Shown here in pieces: positions 8,319 through 17,268 of a stretch of DNA of 64,000 nt. Each line of letters opens with the position of its first letter. Position 1 is the first letter of the stretch. The position numbers and the translations under genes are program-made. Source of the DNA: Nocardia sp. NBC_00416 (lineage in GTDB: Bacteria; Actinomycetota; Actinomycetes; Mycobacteriales; Mycobacteriaceae); assembly GCF_036032445.1 (NCBI RefSeq), contig NZ_CP107932.1, forward strand, positions 3,536,501-3,600,500. The letters run 5' to 3'. The notes beneath the pieces are model-generated. The model was not told the DNA's origin and made no database searches. It saw only the letters and a list, made by a program, of their open reading frames with translations.

Positions 8319-8567
8319 GGTTGGTCCTCGACAGGGGTAGATGTCTCGGTGGCTGATGGACACCCGAGGGCTGGTGGTGTGGAGTGGTGGCGGGCCTGCA
8401 TCGCGGGCCCGGCGACGGCCGGGGAGAGTTCGGGCCAGTGCGGGCGGGTGTGGTGGAGAAGTTGGTGCATGGCAAGCGATCCCAGGATCATCGCCGAACC
8501 GGCCGCCTGAGATTCCCGAGCGCCCTGCAGGCGGGGTGACGGAGGCGGTTCGGCTGTTCGCCCACTG

Positions 8568-9425
8568 TCATCGGAGGAATCGGCCAGGTTTTTTGGCCGA
8601 CAGTTGTGGCAGCAGGCGGTGCAGAAGTTGTTCGTGGCGCCAGATATCGAGGGTGAGGGCGGCGAGCCAGAGGTCGGTATCGATGCCGTCGGCATGGAAG
8701 GCATCCACGAACTCGTCTGTCCGCGAAGCAGTCTCGGTGTGGGTGTATTTCGGGGGTGCGGTGGGGGTGATAAAAGGAAGTGTCGCGGAGTGCATCCGGC
8801 CGCGGGCGTCGTAGATGACCGCCGAGAACTCCAACTCCTCGACGCGGCCGGCGCTCACGCGACCCTCGCGGAAGGCCCGGCGCGTATCGCTGGTCATCGG
8901 AGCACCCGAGGTCAGGGAACCGACCGTCCCGACAAAGGCCAGCCCGTAGCCCCAAATCCCCGGAATATCAGAGTGCAGGCTGAAGGCGTATTCCAGTACC
9001 GCACCACCGACCGCGAGGTCCGCTGCCGTGAACGTCATCAACGTCTGGTTCTGCGCTGTCGCTTCATCGACACAGCCGAACCCCCAGACCTGGTGGACAT
9101 CCGCCCCGGCGTGCTCGCTGGTTTCGACCGTGGCCCGGCGGGCGATCATGCACAGCAGCAGCACCTCGATCAGCGAGTCCTCGGGATACCGCGACACCGA
9201 CCGCTCAGGGTCACCACCAGCGCTACTACTGGTGCGGCGGCGGGAGTGGTGGCCAATCCGGGTGTTGGTGCGTTTCCGGTTCTTACCGCTCATCACTTGT
9301 GCCCGATCGCCGGCGCCGGGCGCGGGCAGGGCCACCACGCCACGCGGGCCGGAGCACCGGTTCAGGCGCTGGCGTCGCGTGGTGGGGAATCGGGCGCGGC
9401 GGGTGCCGTGCTCGGGGTGTCGCAT
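8568..9425 (-). CDS. Hypothetical protein with Arg-rich N-terminus, 285 aa
   Basis: ATG at 9425 is chosen because GGAGG lies 7 bases upstream. An internal ATG at 9293 would remove a basic, disordered stretch of 44 residues (MRHPEHGTRRARFPTTRRQR). The folded part runs from about residue 85 (LIEVLLLCMIARRATVETSEHAG) to 270. Its hydrophobic segments (GAVLEYAFSL, GYGLAFVGTVGSL) are too polar to be clear membrane helices. I do not recognise a family. It lies 28 bases after the 71-aa gene, in the operon with the P450s and acyl-CoA oxidase homologue. Confidence 0.6.
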   Translation of the reverse strand: MRHPEHGTRRARFPTTRRQRLNRCSGPRGVVALPAPGAGDRAQVMSGKNRKRTNTRIGHHSRRRTSSSAGGDPERSVSRYPEDSLIEVLLLCMIARRATVETSEHAGADVHQVWGFGCVDEATAQNQTLMTFTAADLAVGGAVLEYAFSLHSDIPGIWGYGLAFVGTVGSLTSGAPMTSDTRRAFREGRVSAGRVEELEFSAVIYDARGRMHSATLPFITPTAPPKYTHTETASRTDEFVDAFHADGIDTDLWLAALTLDIWRHEQLLHRLLPQLSAKKPGRFLR

Positions 9426-9453
9426 AGAGGATCCTCCACTTCGAAATGGGTGC

Positions 9454-9669
9454 TTATTCGTACTCGTCGCGGTTTGCGCGACCGCCGATATAGGCGTCGG
9501 CGCTCAGGGATTGCAGACATTGCGGGCCGTGGCCGCTGTGTGCGGTGCGGACGAACATTGCCTCCCCGAGCGAGGCGAACTCGGTGTCGCTGCTGGCGCA
9601 GTCGGCGTGGCGGCGGGTCCAAAGGTCGTGGTCCAGTCCCGAGTGCCACCGCAGTCGCCCGCCCGTCAC
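9454..9669 (-). CDS. 71-aa protein translationally coupled to the acyl-CoA oxidase homologue
   Basis: GTG at 9669 overlaps the TGA at 9666-9668 of the preceding gene, which strongly supports translation. The peptide (MTGGRLRWHSGLDHDLW...) has two Cys (HADCASS, PQCLQS), several His and an acidic end (ANRDEYE). It is not hydrophobic and has no signal peptide. I do not recognise it. It could be a small accessory subunit of the flavoprotein or, less likely, a peptide substrate of the P450 cluster. Confidence 0.6.
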   Translation of the reverse strand: MTGGRLRWHSGLDHDLWTRRHADCASSDTEFASLGEAMFVRTAHSGHGPQCLQSLSADAYIGGRANRDEYE

Positions 9670-11477
9670 GGCCGGATGAAGCTGTCGGGGCCCCAGCCGG
9701 TGAGTTCACTCCAGGACTGCTGGTAGTCCGGGGCGAACACCGGCGCCCCGGGCAGCTGCGGGACATCGAACGCGGCAGCCAGGATGGTGAGGTTGTCGAC
9801 AAGGACGCGGCGGTGGTGCAGCAGGTCGGTTTCGATCTCGGCGGCCCGCTGATCGGATTGCCAGCCCCGCCGCTGGAACCATGTCCCGAGCGGAGCGAGG
9901 TAGCCCAGCGCGACCACCGCGGCCACCGAGTACGCCACGGTGGCCGCGGTGGGGTCGGTGGCGTTGTCGGCGGCGATGAGCGCGGCGGTCACCGCGAGGC
10001 GTATCCCGGTGGTGTGGGCAATATCGGCACGCGCGGAGTCCAGGCCCAGCGCATCCCCGTCGGGCTCGTACTCGTCGCGGTCGATGCCGGTCGCGAGGTA
10101 GAGATCGGAGGCGAGGTGATCCTCGCGAACCGTGATCATCTCGAGCCACCACGGCTTCTCAGCCGGTGTTCCGGGAAGGGTGAGGAGGCACAGGGTTTTC
10201 GCATACCGCCCTGCGGTGACTTGGAGGGCGCGGGTGTCGCCCTCAGCGGTCTTTCCGCCGAAGACGTTGGCTATTGCATCCGGGAGATAGTTGCAGCGCA
10301 GAATCCCTTGCGCGGCCAACCGTTCCCGGCACACGATCAGCGCGTCCTGGGCCAGGGTGGTCAACAGTGGTTTGACGACCATCAGCCACAGTGACAGCGG
10401 CGGCTGGGTATCGGGTCCGGCCGCGATATCGCGCACCATCCTGCCCAGTACGCCACAGGCGTAGGTGTCGGCGAGGGCGGTGACGATATCGCGTTGCAGG
10501 GCGTCACTGTCGCCGTGGGGACGTTGACTCGTGAAGCCGACGGTGGCCGCGGCCCCGGCCCCGGCACTGCGGTTCATCGCGATCCCCAGATCGTTGCGCC
10601 CGTGGATCAAGGGCCCGACCGTTCGATGGAACCGCCCGCGGACTGGGACTTCGGACACGAAGCCCTCGGTGTCGTCGAACCTGCCCCAGTCCCCGCACAG
10701 GACCCCGTCTTCGGGGACCAGCAGCCCGTTCAGTTTGATCAGGGCGTGCGGCATGGCCGACCCGTGTTTCGGTGACAGAGTGTAGATTTCGGCGCCGTCG
10801 GACAGGTTGCCGTCGATGTTCCGGAACCGTGACACGAACGCCAGCACGCCCTTGTCCTCGCCGTTTTCGATCAGGCGCGCCGTGAATACGGCGATGGCCG
10901 GCACGTCGCGATCGGCCAGGTTGGCCATTGCTTTCACTGCCTCGATGTCGATGCTGTAGAGGCGATATCCGCCTGCCGAAGCATCACGTACCGCGATCAT
11001 CTGCAGATCAGCGGCGCTGTTCGTTCCGCCGAGCTCGGTGTGAGCGAACACGCCCAGTGTCTGCCCGCTGTCCAGGTCGGCCAGGCATCGCTGTAGATAG
11101 TCACTGTTGTTGCCCAGCTCCAGGATCGCCCGGCAGGTCAGCGCGAAGTGCCCGTTCAGCACGGTCATCAGGTGCGTGGCGCCGATTGCCGCGCTATCGC
11201 AGAGTGCGCCCCGCAGGTGGACGTCCTGGGCGATCTTGCGCGCCGGGAGCCCGAGATCCTTGATCAACCTCGGCAGCAGTGTCGGCCCGATCCGGGTCTC
11301 TTCCCTGTAGGTGACGTCACCGTCGGGAGCAACGTCGCCGAGCCGCAGCACGGTCTCCATCACGGCGCGGTGGGTGCCGAGATGCTCGCCGAACAGCGCC
11401 GCGCGCAACGCGGCGACGGTCGGGTCCTCACCGCGGTATCCGATGGGGGTGACGAGGTCGGTAGTGGTGGTGGTCAT
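9666..11477 (-). CDS. Acyl-CoA oxidase/dehydrogenase-like flavoprotein
   Basis: The product is 603 aa, the length of the acyl-CoA oxidase (ACOX) branch, not the roughly 380-aa dehydrogenases. The middle domain has the substrate/FAD signature FAHTELGGTNSAADLQ (about residues 144-159), comparable to the ACOX TELGHG motif, and later LSPKHGSAMPHALI and GPLIHGRNDLGIAMNR. The C-terminal helical domain follows (ACGVLGRMVRDIA to FQRRGW). It would desaturate or oxidise an acyl thioester with FAD. It lies between two P450s and a coupled 71-aa gene, which suggests a tailoring pathway, not beta-oxidation. The conserved catalytic Glu could not be placed by eye. Confidence 0.75.
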   Translation of the reverse strand: MTTTTTDLVTPIGYRGEDPTVAALRAALFGEHLGTHRAVMETVLRLGDVAPDGDVTYREETRIGPTLLPRLIKDLGLPARKIAQDVHLRGALCDSAAIGATHLMTVLNGHFALTCRAILELGNNSDYLQRCLADLDSGQTLGVFAHTELGGTNSAADLQMIAVRDASAGGYRLYSIDIEAVKAMANLADRDVPAIAVFTARLIENGEDKGVLAFVSRFRNIDGNLSDGAEIYTLSPKHGSAMPHALIKLNGLLVPEDGVLCGDWGRFDDTEGFVSEVPVRGRFHRTVGPLIHGRNDLGIAMNRSAGAGAAATVGFTSQRPHGDSDALQRDIVTALADTYACGVLGRMVRDIAAGPDTQPPLSLWLMVVKPLLTTLAQDALIVCRERLAAQGILRCNYLPDAIANVFGGKTAEGDTRALQVTAGRYAKTLCLLTLPGTPAEKPWWLEMITVREDHLASDLYLATGIDRDEYEPDGDALGLDSARADIAHTTGIRLAVTAALIAADNATDPTAATVAYSVAAVVALGYLAPLGTWFQRRGWQSDQRAAEIETDLLHHRRVLVDNLTILAAAFDVPQLPGAPVFAPDYQQSWSELTGWGPDSFIRP

Positions 11478-11549
11478 GGTGTCACTCGCTTCCGTAGTGC
11501 GGGATCCGGAGATAACGGGCGCGGCGGCCGACGACCGAACGCCCGGGTG

Positions 11550-12809
11550 TCATCGGTGGGCCCGTGCCGGTGGGACGATCAACGGCGCTGTCGGTGGGAA
11601 CGCGACGGGCACGGCCGCGGGGGCACGGTGAAACGGGCCGGTTCGCCACGGCACCTCGTCCGCTGCAACGGCGAGTTCGGCTTCGGGGAAGGCATCGAAG
11701 AAGTGCCCGATAGCCTCGATCGCGATCTGTTTCGACATCTCCCGCGCCATATCCGGGCAGGCATGCGGCCCGCTGCCGTAGGCCAGATGCGCGCGGTTGT
11801 CGGTCCAGCCCCGGTTACCGACGATCGCGGGGTCGGTGTTGCAGGCGGCCATGCTCACCAGCACCGGCTGATCCGCTGGCAGCCACACTCGATCGACGAG
11901 AACCGGCTGGCGCGGGTAGCTGTTGCAGAGGTTGGCCATCGGCGGATCGTCGGCGAGGGTTTCTTCGACCGCATCACGCACCGGAGGCGTGAAGTGAGCA
12001 TTGTCGTGGCGGTAGCGGACAGCGGTCAGCATCCGCCGTATCGCGTTCGCGATCAGATTGCGCACCGGCTCGATCCCCGCGGAATAGATCGTGACCAGCT
12101 GATGCATCCGCTGCTCATCGGTGAGGTTCGAGCACCGGTGCACCAGCCAGGACGCGATATCAGCGGCAGGGGTGCGGCGTTTGAGTTCGATCAACTCGAA
12201 CAAAGCCTTCGCGACCTCGGCGTTCACATGCTCGGTGTCGACGCCTTCGAACATCGCCGCGATCGCCACACGCAGCCGTTCACCGAGCGCAGGTGGGCAA
12301 CCGACGGTCTCGTTGAGCACCGTGAACACCAGCGGAGTGATGAAATGCTCGATCAGCTCGACCTCGCCGGCCTGGCAGAACTGGTTGATCAGTGAAGCGG
12401 CGACCCGGATCGTGCGTTCCCGCACCGCGTGCAGATCGACTACCGACAACGCGGTCTGCAGCGCATCCCGGTGGAAAGCGTGTTCCTTGCCCGCGGTCCG
12501 CAGCGCGTTGGGCCGCCATCCCAGCATCGGCAGCAACGGATGATCATCCGGAAGCGATTTCTCCCATACCCGTGGATCCGCCGGGAACCGGTCGGGATCA
12601 TTGAGGACCCGCACCGCGGTGTGGTAGCCGATAACCAGGGTGGCGGGAACATTGGGGGCGAGTTCTACCGGGGCCAGGGTTCGTCCGCCTTGGCGCATCC
12701 GCTCATAGGCGGCGTAGGGGGCGATAGCGAAGGCCGGGGCATAGAGCTTGGTCTTCGGGCCGAGGCTTTCGATCGAACGGCTGCCGGCTCGGGATTGCTG
12801 GGTGACCAT
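11550..12809 (-). CDS. Cytochrome P450 with degenerate ExxR motif (CYP157-like), copy 2
   Basis: ATG at 12809 gives 419 aa; a GTG at 12827 is an alternative. The heme-binding loop HLAYGSGPHACPDMAREM keeps the axial Cys. The I-helix segment is IYSAGIEPVRNLIAN, with Val in place of the usual Thr. The K-helix ExxR triad position reads E-T-L-A (VEETLADDPPM): the Glu is kept and the invariant Arg is lost. Loss of ExxR is known in the CYP157 group of Streptomyces, which is found in conservon operons. It sits 61 bases after the sister P450. The substrate is unknown; an electron-transfer or structural role is possible. Confidence 0.8.
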   Translation of the reverse strand: MVTQQSRAGSRSIESLGPKTKLYAPAFAIAPYAAYERMRQGGRTLAPVELAPNVPATLVIGYHTAVRVLNDPDRFPADPRVWEKSLPDDHPLLPMLGWRPNALRTAGKEHAFHRDALQTALSVVDLHAVRERTIRVAASLINQFCQAGEVELIEHFITPLVFTVLNETVGCPPALGERLRVAIAAMFEGVDTEHVNAEVAKALFELIELKRRTPAADIASWLVHRCSNLTDEQRMHQLVTIYSAGIEPVRNLIANAIRRMLTAVRYRHDNAHFTPPVRDAVEETLADDPPMANLCNSYPRQPVLVDRVWLPADQPVLVSMAACNTDPAIVGNRGWTDNRAHLAYGSGPHACPDMAREMSKQIAIEAIGHFFDAFPEAELAVAADEVPWRTGPFHRAPAAVPVAFPPTAPLIVPPARAHR

Positions 12810-12870
12810 GATTTTCGGTGTCCTCACAGAATGCGCATCAAGACGAAAGGCGAAGCAGCGGGGCAGCAGG

Positions 12871-14127
12871 TCAGGACGGCCGGGACCGGGCAGGCTCGAA
12901 CCTCACCGGCACCGCAGTCGGCGACCGATGGAACGGGCTCGGTCGCCACACCAGCTCCCCGGCGAGCTCCATATCCGGCACCGCGTCCATGAGCTGGTCG
13001 ATCGCGACGGTGGCGATCAACAGTGCGAGATCGTCGGCCGGGCAGGCATGTGTCCCGGCACCGAATGCGATATGCGACCGGTTGCCTCGCCGGTCACCGC
13101 GGGCGATGGCCGGGTCGCGTTGAGACGCTGCGAGTCCGATCACGACCGGTCGGTGCGCGGGCAGCCACACGTTGCCGATCAGCTGCGGGACCTGCGGGTA
13201 GCGCACACACCATTGCGTCAACGGCGGATTGTCGAACAACACCGCATCCAACACATCCCGCGTAGACAGGCTGCCGCCCAGCGCCGCCTCCATCCGGTCA
13301 TCGGTCAGCACCGTCGCGACAGCGTTCGTGATCAGACCAATGGTGGGCTCGACCGCCATCTCATAGATCAGCACAAGCTGCGCGACGACCTCGGACTCCA
13401 ACCATCCCGGGTCGTCGTCGGCCAGCAGCCACGACATCACATTCGCGCCCGGGACAGTGGTCTTCCACAGCACGGCCTCGCCCAACATCGATTCCAGCGT
13501 TCGACGCCCGGCCACCGCCGCAACCGCATCCCCTGCCTCGGCCAGGGCGGGGACCACTCGAGCCACCTCGTCCGCCATTTCCTCCGGCAGACCGACCAGC
13601 CGATTGACCGCGGCCAGAACCAACGGAGCAGCGAACTGCCCACGCAGCTCCGCCTCACCGCGATGCCAGAACGCATTGATCAGCGAGACCGCGTCCCGTT
13701 CCACCTCCGCCTGCACCGCGTGCTGGTCCACCCGGCCCAACGCCGCCACATGCGCACCCCGTAACCGGGAATGTTCGACACCGGAGGTCCGCGCGGGAGT
13801 CTGACCCGACGCCAGCAGGGGCCGGACCGGGCACTCGACGGGCACCCTCTTCCGCCACTCCGCAGGAGTGGCCGGAAACCTCTCCGGGCTCTGAAGAACG
13901 TGCAGGGCGTCCCCATGACCCATCACCAACATCGCCGGTACACCAGGCGCCAGCTCCACCGGCACCAGCGACCCGAACTCCGCCCGCCACTCCCGAAAAA
14001 ACCGGGCCGGATCCGCAGCGAACTCAGCCGTGTACAGCGGCACAGCGCGGTCGTCCGGTGCAACCGGTGACCCCTGAACAACTGCAGGGTCGGCTGGCGG
14101 GGCACCCGATGGACGGGCAAATGGCAT
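12871..14127 (-). CDS. Cytochrome P450 lacking ExxR (CYP157-like), copy 1
   Basis: ATG at 14127 (MPFARP, GGAG 10 bases upstream) gives 418 aa; an ATG at 14169 is possible. The heme loop SHIAFGAGTHACPADDLA is intact. The K-helix region reads DAVLFDNPPL, so both the Glu and Arg of ExxR are replaced (A-V-L-F). The I-helix reads YEMAVEPTIGLITNA and keeps Thr. The protein is a diverged paralogue of the next gene: they share FPATPAEW/FPADPRVW and the VELAPGVPAMLV/VELAPNVPATLV blocks. It is the first gene of the operon and is transcribed away from the STAND regulator. Confidence 0.8.
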   Translation of the reverse strand: MPFARPSGAPPADPAVVQGSPVAPDDRAVPLYTAEFAADPARFFREWRAEFGSLVPVELAPGVPAMLVMGHGDALHVLQSPERFPATPAEWRKRVPVECPVRPLLASGQTPARTSGVEHSRLRGAHVAALGRVDQHAVQAEVERDAVSLINAFWHRGEAELRGQFAAPLVLAAVNRLVGLPEEMADEVARVVPALAEAGDAVAAVAGRRTLESMLGEAVLWKTTVPGANVMSWLLADDDPGWLESEVVAQLVLIYEMAVEPTIGLITNAVATVLTDDRMEAALGGSLSTRDVLDAVLFDNPPLTQWCVRYPQVPQLIGNVWLPAHRPVVIGLAASQRDPAIARGDRRGNRSHIAFGAGTHACPADDLALLIATVAIDQLMDAVPDMELAGELVWRPSPFHRSPTAVPVRFEPARSRPS

Positions 14128-14436
14128 GGTCACAACACTCCAAACGGGGGTCGGTGCGCGTGGCGGCATTGCCGCATACGACCGGAAGATCGGGTGGTCC
14201 GGCGCAGTCCAGCGACACTTCGCTTGAAGCTCTTGGGTCAGCTCACCGTCGCTACTACCGGCCGCTTGTCGGCTGGAATCGACCCTGCCGGGACACGGTG
14301 TCGCATCTCCACACCCACGTAATGCCCATCTGAAACTTCTTGTGCCCGTGATGTCCCCTCTACATCCCTCTACGATGAGCAGAGCCAGCAGACGCAGGGA
14401 ACCGAAAGGTCTGAAGGGGCATAAGGGGAAACGGCG
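14128..14436. promoter_or_regulatory. Divergent promoter region between P450 operon and STAND regulator
   Basis: This 309-base region separates the minus-strand P450 operon from the plus-strand regulator. It contains a tandem CCCTCTAC (14354-14361 and 14365-14372, 11-base period) about 70-80 bases before the regulator start, and purine-rich repeats (AAGGGGCATAAGGGGAAA) forming its ribosome-binding site. No RNA gene or convincing ORF was seen. Confidence 0.35.
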
Positions 14437-17268
14437 ATGGCAACACGCCTCAAAACCGTGCTACAGCAACAGCACCTACAAACACACACGGCGTTCTGCC
14501 GCGAATACGACAAGATCGCCGCCAGCATCGATCCCGACCTCGTCGGATCCGCCCCGCGGCGATCACAGTTCCACCGCTGGCTCTCCGGCGATGTGAAAGG
14601 ACTCCCCTACCCCCACCACTGCCGAGTCCTGGAAAGGATGCTGCCCGGATACACCGCCACCGAGCTGTTCGCCTCCGACAGCCAGGTGCGCACCGAACGT
14701 TCACTATCCGCAGCGGCGGGTTCGGTCGCCGAGCAACATGGGGAACTGCCAGAATCTTCTCCCCCTTCTGTCGGTCCCGCACCTACGACGTCCCCGTCTC
14801 GACGCGTTCCTCAGTTGATGCAGCTGCCCCCTGACACTCACGATTTCACTGGCCGTGACGAGCAAGTATCGGTTCTGGCATCGCAGCTGGCCGGAACCCC
14901 GGGCCGGGCCGTGCCGATCGCTACGATCGTGGGGCCCGGGGGAATCGGGAAGACCGCGCTGGCCACGCACGTCGCGCACACGCTGGCCGACGTCTTCGCC
15001 GATGGCCAGCTCTACGTGAATCTCCGCGGCGTGGAATCGCAACCACTCTCCCCGGGAGAGGTGCTGTCCGGATTCCTGCGTGCTCTCGGTCTGAACGGGA
15101 GCGAAATACCGGAGGATCTGGACGAGCGGGCGCGGTTGTTCCGTGCCCAGCTGGCTGGCCGCCGGGTACTTGTCGTGCTGGACAATGCTGCCGCCGAGAA
15201 CCAGTTGCGCCCATTGCTTCCTGGTTCACCCACGTGCGCGGTCCTGGTTACGAGCCGCTCGCCGCTGGCCGCGCTGTCCGGCTCTCACACACTGAACCTC
15301 GGTGTCCTGCCCAACGATCGAGCAATCGCTCTGCTCACCCGTCTGATCGGTCCCCATCGCGCCAGAGCAGAGCCGCGCGCGCTTGCCGATATCGCCCGGT
15401 TGTGTGGCTATCTGCCGCTTGCACTTCGTATCGCGGGTGCGCGACTGGTGTCACGTCCGGGATGGACGGTGGCATGGTTTGCCGACCGCCTGGCCGATAA
15501 GAGTCGCCGTCTGGATGTACTCAAAGCTGGCGATCTCGAGGTTCGTGCGTCGTTCGACCTCAGCTACCACGGCCGGAACGCGGCCGAGCGACAGACATTC
15601 GGACTGTTGTCGCTGACAGCCGCCACCTTTCCTGCCTGGAATGTCGCGGCCCTACTCGATATCGATCTCGCTGAAGCCGAGACACGGCTGGAGCAGCTGG
15701 TCGATGCGCAGCTCGTAGAACTTGCCGGCACCGATGCGAACGGCACCGTCCGGTACCGGCTGCACGACCTGATGCGCGACTTCGCCCGGGAACAGGCAAG
15801 CTCGCAGGGCAGCGCGGACGACCGTCGTGCAGCTGCGGCACGCCTGGTCGATCGGTACCTGCAGTGCGCACACGTCGCCGCGACCGAACTACACCCCGAC
15901 GCGAACGAGCTGCCGCGTGACATTTTTTCCGGGCATAATCCCGCCCACCTCGCCCAGGTGGACCCACGAAGCTGGTTCACCGCCGAGCGGTCGAATCTTC
16001 TCGCCGCCGTTGAGCTCGCCCATGAACTCGAGCTGTGGGATTCCACGTTCCGACTGACGGCAGCCCTTCCTCCGATGTTCGATTGGCGCGCCGACTGGCA
16101 GACCTGGGACCGTACCCACGAGCTGGCGTTGCACGCAGCGCAGAAGGCGGGCAACCACCGCGCCGAGGCCACCACCCTCCGCAGTCTCGGGGCCTTGTAC
16201 CGCGAACTCGGCCGCTACGACGATGCCGTCGACAAGCTCGGCCGCGCCGCAGCCATTTTCCAGGACCTCGACGCACGGTCGGAGTGGGCCGCTACCCTGC
16301 GCCTCCTCGGCGACACATTCCGATACCAAGGCCGACTACACGAGGCCATCACCCATTTCTCCACCGCACTCGACCTCGCCGACTCAGGCAGCGACACACG
16401 AATCGCGGCCGGCATCCACAACGGAATCGCCGACGCCAGCCGCGGACTGTCCCGATGGGGCGATGCCCGACGGCATTTCGATACGACCCTGGCGATATAC
16501 CGCAGCCTCGCAGACCGACTCGAAGAAGCGCGCGCTCGCGTCCGCTACGGCCTCGTGCATCGCGACCGCTGGCACAACGATCAAGCGCTACAGACATTCG
16601 AAACGGCCCTGCCCATCTTTCACGAGTTCGACGACCAGCGTTGGCTAGCTCGCACCCGGCGCCACATTGCCGTCATCCACCGTAACGAAGACAATATCGC
16701 CCGCGCTCTGCCCCTGTTCGCCGAATGCCTCACCCGGTTCGCAAAGCTCTCCGACCGACGCGGTATCGCCGTGACACTACGTAATCGCGGAGACGCCTAC
16801 CGCCTCGCTGAGGATTACCTGGCAGCCTCCACCGACCTCGCAGAGGCTCACGCTATTTTCCGATCTCTAGGTGACCAGCGATGGGTCGCCCGAACCCACC
16901 TCAGTCTCGCCGACCTCGACCGCCGGAACCAACGGTGGGACGACGCCATCCACGGCGCCAAGACCGCCCTGGACACATTCACCGCCATCGGTGACCGCCC
17001 CGGCGAAGCCCGCACACTACGCCAGATCGCCCTCATACACCGCGACGCCGGCGAACTGACCGCCGCAACCACCGCACTGGCCTCCGCCCACGAGATATTC
17101 GCCGAACTCCACGACCACCTGTGGATCGCCCGCGTTCAGGCCGGCCAGGCAACCCTCGCCGAAGCACAGGGCACAGATCCGACCCCCGAGATGCACGCCG
17201 CGCATGCCACCTGTCAGGGGCTCGGTATCACCGGACACCGGCTGCGACTCGTGTTGCGAGAATGGTGA
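14437..17268 (+). CDS. STAND regulator: N-terminal DNA-binding-like domain, NB-ARC ATPase, TPR repeats
   Basis: The product is 943 aa; ATG at 14437 follows AAGGGGAAA. Residues 1-80 form a helical HTH-like domain (FCREYDKIAASIDPDLVG, RSQFHRWLSGD). A disordered linker follows, then an NB-ARC ATPase: P-loop GPGGIGKTALA at 166-175, RRVLVVLDNA (Walker B) near 232, VLVTSRSPL (sensor 1) near 264, and GYLPLALRIAG (GLPL motif) near 326. From about residue 560 to the end are TPR repeats with the A-x-x-x-G-R/D pattern (ALYRELGRYDDAVDKLGRAAAIF). This SARP-like/STAND layout is common in actinomycete pathway activators and in some immune ATPases. It is divergent from the P450 operon, the likely target. Confidence 0.85.
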   Translation: MATRLKTVLQQQHLQTHTAFCREYDKIAASIDPDLVGSAPRRSQFHRWLSGDVKGLPYPHHCRVLERMLPGYTATELFASDSQVRTERSLSAAAGSVAEQHGELPESSPPSVGPAPTTSPSRRVPQLMQLPPDTHDFTGRDEQVSVLASQLAGTPGRAVPIATIVGPGGIGKTALATHVAHTLADVFADGQLYVNLRGVESQPLSPGEVLSGFLRALGLNGSEIPEDLDERARLFRAQLAGRRVLVVLDNAAAENQLRPLLPGSPTCAVLVTSRSPLAALSGSHTLNLGVLPNDRAIALLTRLIGPHRARAEPRALADIARLCGYLPLALRIAGARLVSRPGWTVAWFADRLADKSRRLDVLKAGDLEVRASFDLSYHGRNAAERQTFGLLSLTAATFPAWNVAALLDIDLAEAETRLEQLVDAQLVELAGTDANGTVRYRLHDLMRDFAREQASSQGSADDRRAAAARLVDRYLQCAHVAATELHPDANELPRDIFSGHNPAHLAQVDPRSWFTAERSNLLAAVELAHELELWDSTFRLTAALPPMFDWRADWQTWDRTHELALHAAQKAGNHRAEATTLRSLGALYRELGRYDDAVDKLGRAAAIFQDLDARSEWAATLRLLGDTFRYQGRLHEAITHFSTALDLADSGSDTRIAAGIHNGIADASRGLSRWGDARRHFDTTLAIYRSLADRLEEARARVRYGLVHRDRWHNDQALQTFETALPIFHEFDDQRWLARTRRHIAVIHRNEDNIARALPLFAECLTRFAKLSDRRGIAVTLRNRGDAYRLAEDYLAASTDLAEAHAIFRSLGDQRWVARTHLSLADLDRRNQRWDDAIHGAKTALDTFTAIGDRPGEARTLRQIALIHRDAGELTAATTALASAHEIFAELHDHLWIARVQAGQATLAEAQGTDPTPEMHAAHATCQGLGITGHRLRLVLREW

